From contig NWUY0300030715.1 in the NCBI GenBank assembly GCA_004151065.3, positions 1 to 11,356 on the forward strand: a stretch of DNA of 11,356 bases, in the 5' to 3' direction. Below are positions 9,039 to 11,356 of the stretch, one piece after another. Position numbers and translations under genes: made by a program. Under the pieces are notes generated by a model. That model did no database searches and was not told the origin of the DNA. It saw only the letters and a program-made list of their open reading frames with translations. Source of the stretch: Larix sibirica. Its lineage: Eukaryota > Streptophyta > Pinopsida > Pinales > Pinaceae. The stretch's first letter is position 1, and the number at the start of each line of letters is the position of its first letter.

Positions 9039-9213
9039 GTGTATTATGATCTACTGGAGCTTGATAGGCAAAGGGTTTCACGGATTATTTAATAAAAATC
9101 TAAGAGCTTTAATATATAATCGTTTGTGGTATGATAATGTTTTTCGTGTATTATGATCTATTGGGGCTTGATAGGCAAAAGGACATCATGGATTATTGAA
9201 TAAAAAATTAGCT
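9039..9213. repeat. Diverged two-copy direct repeat, 107-base period
   Basis: Copies at 9039-9108 and 9146-9213 share GTGTATTATGATCTA, GCTTGATAGGCAAA, GGATTATT and AATAAAAA with scattered changes. The second copy ends exactly where the copia LTR begins. The repeat could be an older local duplication into which the LTR element inserted. Confidence 0.75.
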
Positions 9214-9602
9214 GAAATAAACAATCACTCGCTACTTGTGTAGGAGTCTTCGTGTTTCTGGCTTCTCTTTCTTGTTGTCTGTGGTGTCTGTAATTGTAAA
9301 CTACTATTACAATAGCATACGACTGTTACAATAGCATATCCTTATAGAGAGGTGTTTTTACAAAATCAAACATATAAAGAAAACAAAGATAACTGAAGAG
9401 AGGTATATCTATATTGCATTGATCAAATGACAAGTGAACGTCAGTCTTTTTATAAAGGGTTACATATAGTGGAGTCAATCCACTTTATGAGTAGGCTACA
9501 TTGAGATTCTATAAAATAACTTAAGTTGAAATGACTTTATTAATGCCTATGCTTATGTCTAATGTGTAATTGACTATTATTATTTTGACATTTACTTTAT
9601 CA
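9213..9602 (-). mobile_element. Probable Ty1/copia LTR
   Basis: On the minus strand this segment starts TGATAAAG, ends TTATTTCA, and follows directly on the pol tail and remnant polypurine tract, so it is placed as a 3' LTR. It has a TATA box (TATAAAAAG) about 150 bases in, and a 17-base direct repeat with 19-base period at 9303-9338 (ACTATTACAATAGCATA and ACTGTTACAATAGCATA on plus). The length, about 390 bases, is normal for plant copia LTRs. The left flank TTAGC (9208-9212) would be the target-site copy, but no partner is in view. Confidence 0.6.
9446..9454 (-). promoter_or_regulatory. TATA box of the copia LTR
   Basis: TATAAAAAG on the minus strand within the LTR, preceded by CCCT. The tandem-duplicated second copy breaks off just inside this element at its CTTTATA, so only one full TATA box remains. 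Confidence 0.5.
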
Positions 9603-10067
9603 CGCCCTTACTTAATGGTAAATCTACTAACTATACCAAGCTTATTTTGAAATTTTATTTATTTGTGAAGATCTAAATACTTAGTAAAAATGTCTACAAT
9701 TTGGTTATTTGTTGAAAAATATTGTAGCTCCATAGATCCATCTTCTATAAAGGGTTTCATTCTAGTGGAGTCAATCCACTTTATGATTGTAGGCTACATT
9801 AAGACACTAAAATGAAATAAAATATAAAAGTATAAAATAACTTTAGTTGAAATGACTTTATTAATGCCTATTTTTATGTCTAATCTCAATTGACTATTAT
9901 TATTTTGACATTTACTTTACAATATGCCCTCCCTTAATGGTAAATCTATTAACTACACCAAGCTTATTTCAAAATTTTACATATTTGTTAGGATCTAAAG
10001 ATTTGGTAAAAATGTCTACAATTTGGTTATTTGTTGGGAAATATTGTTGCTCAATAGGTCCATCCTC
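9451..10067 (-). repeat. Two-copy tandem duplication of copia pol tail plus LTR start
   Basis: Segments 9451-9745 and 9746-10067 are diverged direct copies, for example sharing GTGGAGTCAATCCACTTTAT, TGACTATTATTATTTTGACA and AATGTCTACAATTTGGTTAT on plus. On the minus strand each copy runs through the end of pol (NNQIVDIFTK-like), the polypurine tract and the first 150 bases of the LTR. The second copy carries about 27 extra bases in its LTR part, near 9800-9830. The copies differ visibly, so the duplication is not recent, or two different elements recombined. Confidence 0.85.
9922..9935 (-). promoter_or_regulatory. Polypurine tract (copy 2) beside LTR start
   Basis: Minus-strand AAGGGAGGGC followed by ATAT and then TGTAAAG fits the plus-strand primer of a copia element and the start of its 3' LTR. 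In the other tandem copy the tract has become AAGTAAGGGC. Confidence 0.5.
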
Positions 10068-10223
10068 TACAAGCTATTTAATGAAGTACAATGTATTTTA
10101 ACATGCTTTTGGTATACTTGTGAAATATTGGATGCTTGGCTAGTTTGAGCAACTCTTGATTGTTAGAGAACATGAGTATTGGTTGTCTGTTGCATCTTTC
10201 ATGTTTGAAAGCATCCTTTTAAA

Positions 10224-10451
10224 TCAATCTACCTCACGTGTTCCATTCATTTCTCCTTGATATTTTGCTTCAATCAATGAAAGGGTTAATGCATGTTGCT
10301 TCTTGTTCATCCATATGATTGTGCCCATGCCAAGGTTGAAGACATATCCATAAGTAAATTTCCCATCATCCACAGAGCCTATTGTGAAAATCCTCACAGG
10401 TGGAAGTACCAGTTTGGTTTTCAATCTATTGCGATTATTCTGGTAACTCAT
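10224..10451 (-). pseudogene. Ty1/copia RNase H domain, degenerate
   Basis: The 75-codon minus-strand frame contains GSVDDGKFTYGYVFNLG, IIWMNKKQHALTLS and IEAKYQGEMN, which correspond to the copia polyprotein segments usually read as AGSVDDRRSTSGYVF, ISWSSKKQ and STEAEY. The stretch that should hold the catalytic Asp of DSDWAG is replaced by FTIGSVDD, so the active site is incomplete. The frame closes at a TGA; continuing left, further pol matches (NQELLKLAKHPIFH, then an IVDIFTKSLD block) appear with frame changes and stops. Reverse transcriptase, which should lie to the right, is missing. This is a dead 3' fragment of a copia element. Only the ATG-bounded frame is given; the relic extends left to about 9935. 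Confidence 0.85.
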
Positions 10452-10709
10452 AAACTTTCTTGTATTGTATGAATGATAATCTGCTGCAATATCATCTCTG
10501 TGTTATTCTATGGTTGATCTATTTCTTTAATACACTCTAGAAAGAACAAGAGTATCCTGTAGGCGGTGGAAATGACCGTTGAGGAAATTGTAGGATTCCA
10601 TAAGGTGTAAGCGTAGTTCGGAAGTCCGTAGCAGTAAAACCCGTTGGAGTTAGGGGAGTAAGTCTACAAAGTTGCCCGAAGCGTAGAAGTCAGCCCTCAC
10701 CTTAATTAA
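10452..10709. other. Spacer/leader ahead of the movement-protein frame
   Basis: The first 80 bases are AT-rich and show no further copia homology. From about 10550 the sequence becomes rich in CpG (eight in some 140 bases by eye), unlike the rest of the window, so the viral insertion probably begins within 10450-10560. I see no TGGTATCAGAGC primer-binding site of Caulimoviridae and no obvious TATA box. A TAA at 10707-10709 lies directly before the first ATG. Confidence 0.45.
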
Positions 10710-11356
10710 ATGGATCCCACAATGGATACTGTTCAGCTAACAGAATTAGAGTGTACATCAGCTAATGACACAGAAGTCTCCTTGGCAGAAAGGAGAAGTC
10801 AATCATTCAATCCCTCCACTTCCGGAGAGGATGCTTCATACATTACTATTAAGGACCAGAACCCCAGTGAAAACTGGCAGTTGCCTCAAATTCTCCCGCG
10901 TGATGTTTACAGACTTAAATGGTGGAATCTTTATTCAACCACCCAAATTAAAGTGTCAAGTATAGATGTAGCGTTCACTGATAATCAAGAACCCATCCAT
11001 ATCACTCTGCTTGACAAAGCACAAATTGACTGGGCTAAAGAACAGAATTTTAAATATGCACATTTTGGTGCAGTAAAGCTTGGTCTAGGTCCATTAGTAC
11101 GCCCTCGTCTTGCTGTCTCTTCTCTGTGTTGTGTTGTAGATACACGTCACAATAATTTTTTTGATGCAGTTATAGGAGGCTTCATTGCTCCTCTTCATGA
11201 CGGTCCTGCATTCGGTACTATATATCCAAAGTTTTCTGTTAGTTTAGATGATCCGCACATTTACAATATTCTTAAAGCATATATCTTGCCAAAAGGCTTT
11301 GACATGCAGAATGGCTCCCGGATTATCCAGTTAAAGGGAGGTGTCTGTGTTCGTTT
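10710..11356 (+). CDS. 30K-superfamily movement protein, endogenous pararetrovirus-like; 3' end beyond window
   Basis: Movement proteins of this superfamily bind plasmodesmata and let plant viruses pass between cells. The frame is open for 215 codons to the window edge. Residues 1-55 look polar and disordered. A beta-rich core follows from about residue 75 to 211, with the family pattern ITLLDKAQID (98-107), KYAHFGAVKLGLGPLV (115-130), a hydrophobic strand ending in Asp144 of VVDTR, the position of the superfamily's conserved Asp, then GPAFGTIYPKFSVSL (165-179). GSRIIQL near 202-208 fits the last strand. An in-frame stop just before ATG 10710 sets the start; ATG 10722 (residue 5) has the better context, A at -3 and G at +4. 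In a plant chromosome the natural source is Caulimoviridae; which genus cannot be told, though gymnosperm-associated lineages are plausible. No polymerase is visible to confirm it. Unlike its neighbours it has no stop or frameshift. Confidence 0.82.
   Translation, partial: MDPTMDTVQLTELECTSANDTEVSLAERRSQSFNPSTSGEDASYITIKDQNPSENWQLPQILPRDVYRLKWWNLYSTTQIKVSSIDVAFTDNQEPIHITLLDKAQIDWAKEQNFKYAHFGAVKLGLGPLVRPRLAVSSLCCVVDTRHNNFFDAVIGGFIAPLHDGPAFGTIYPKFSVSLDDPHIYNILKAYILPKGFDMQNGSRIIQLKGGVCVR

Noticed and set aside
10452-10709. Caulimoviridae initiator-Met primer-binding site in the leader
   Set aside because: No TGGTATCAGAGC-like sequence was found; without it the start of a viral genome cannot be placed here.
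10765-10965. 66-codon plus-strand open frame
   Set aside because: It lies in another frame within the movement-protein coding region, which has far better family support.
1-11356. Bacterial-type operon, CRISPR array or prophage
   Set aside because: Spliced exons, plant retrotransposons and AT-rich intergenic DNA show a plant nuclear sequence; no regularly spaced repeats or bacterial gene clusters are present.

Overview
The window reads as nuclear DNA of a land plant, most likely a seed plant with a large repeat-rich genome. A conifer or other gymnosperm is my guess, based on an intron of about 4.9 kb filled with old repeats; the species is not determined. It is AT-rich, full of transposon debris, and contains spliced plant-type coding blocks, a Ty1/copia relic and a 30K-type plant-virus movement protein.

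Left part (1-7228, + strand): the 3' seven exons of a chorismate synthase gene (last step of the shikimate pathway) at 640-720, 1063-1194, 1362-1463, 1609-1703, 1797-1862, 6748-6832 and 7080-7228. Exon order, splice sites and most phases are preserved, but exon 2 holds an in-frame TGA, exon 4 an in-frame TAA, and the exon 2/exon 3 junction is one base out of frame. It is therefore an unprocessed (intron-containing) duplicated pseudogene; the N-terminal part of the protein is not in the window. Window bases 1-70 carry a tRNA-like SINE head on the minus strand. The long fifth intron (1863-6747) contains hairpin-forming stretches, a possible Ty3/gypsy integrase relic, short degenerate repeats and an LTR-like stretch with a TATA box.

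Middle (7229-9212): no recognisable gene. There is one unrecognised 124-codon open frame, and a diverged direct repeat at its right end.

Right part: on the minus strand a broken Ty1/copia element: a probable LTR (about 9213-9602), a two-copy tandem duplication (9451-9745 and 9746-10067) of the pol tail/polypurine tract/LTR start, and a damaged RNase H domain (10224-10451). Head-to-head with it, on the + strand, an undamaged reading frame starts at 10710 and runs off the window end (at least 215 codons). It encodes a 30K-superfamily movement protein, best explained as an endogenous pararetrovirus (Caulimoviridae-like) insertion. It is the most noteworthy item: it is uninterrupted and CpG-rich among decayed, CpG-poor neighbours. 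The genes do not form a functional unit; the window is a dead gene copy beside layered mobile and viral insertions.
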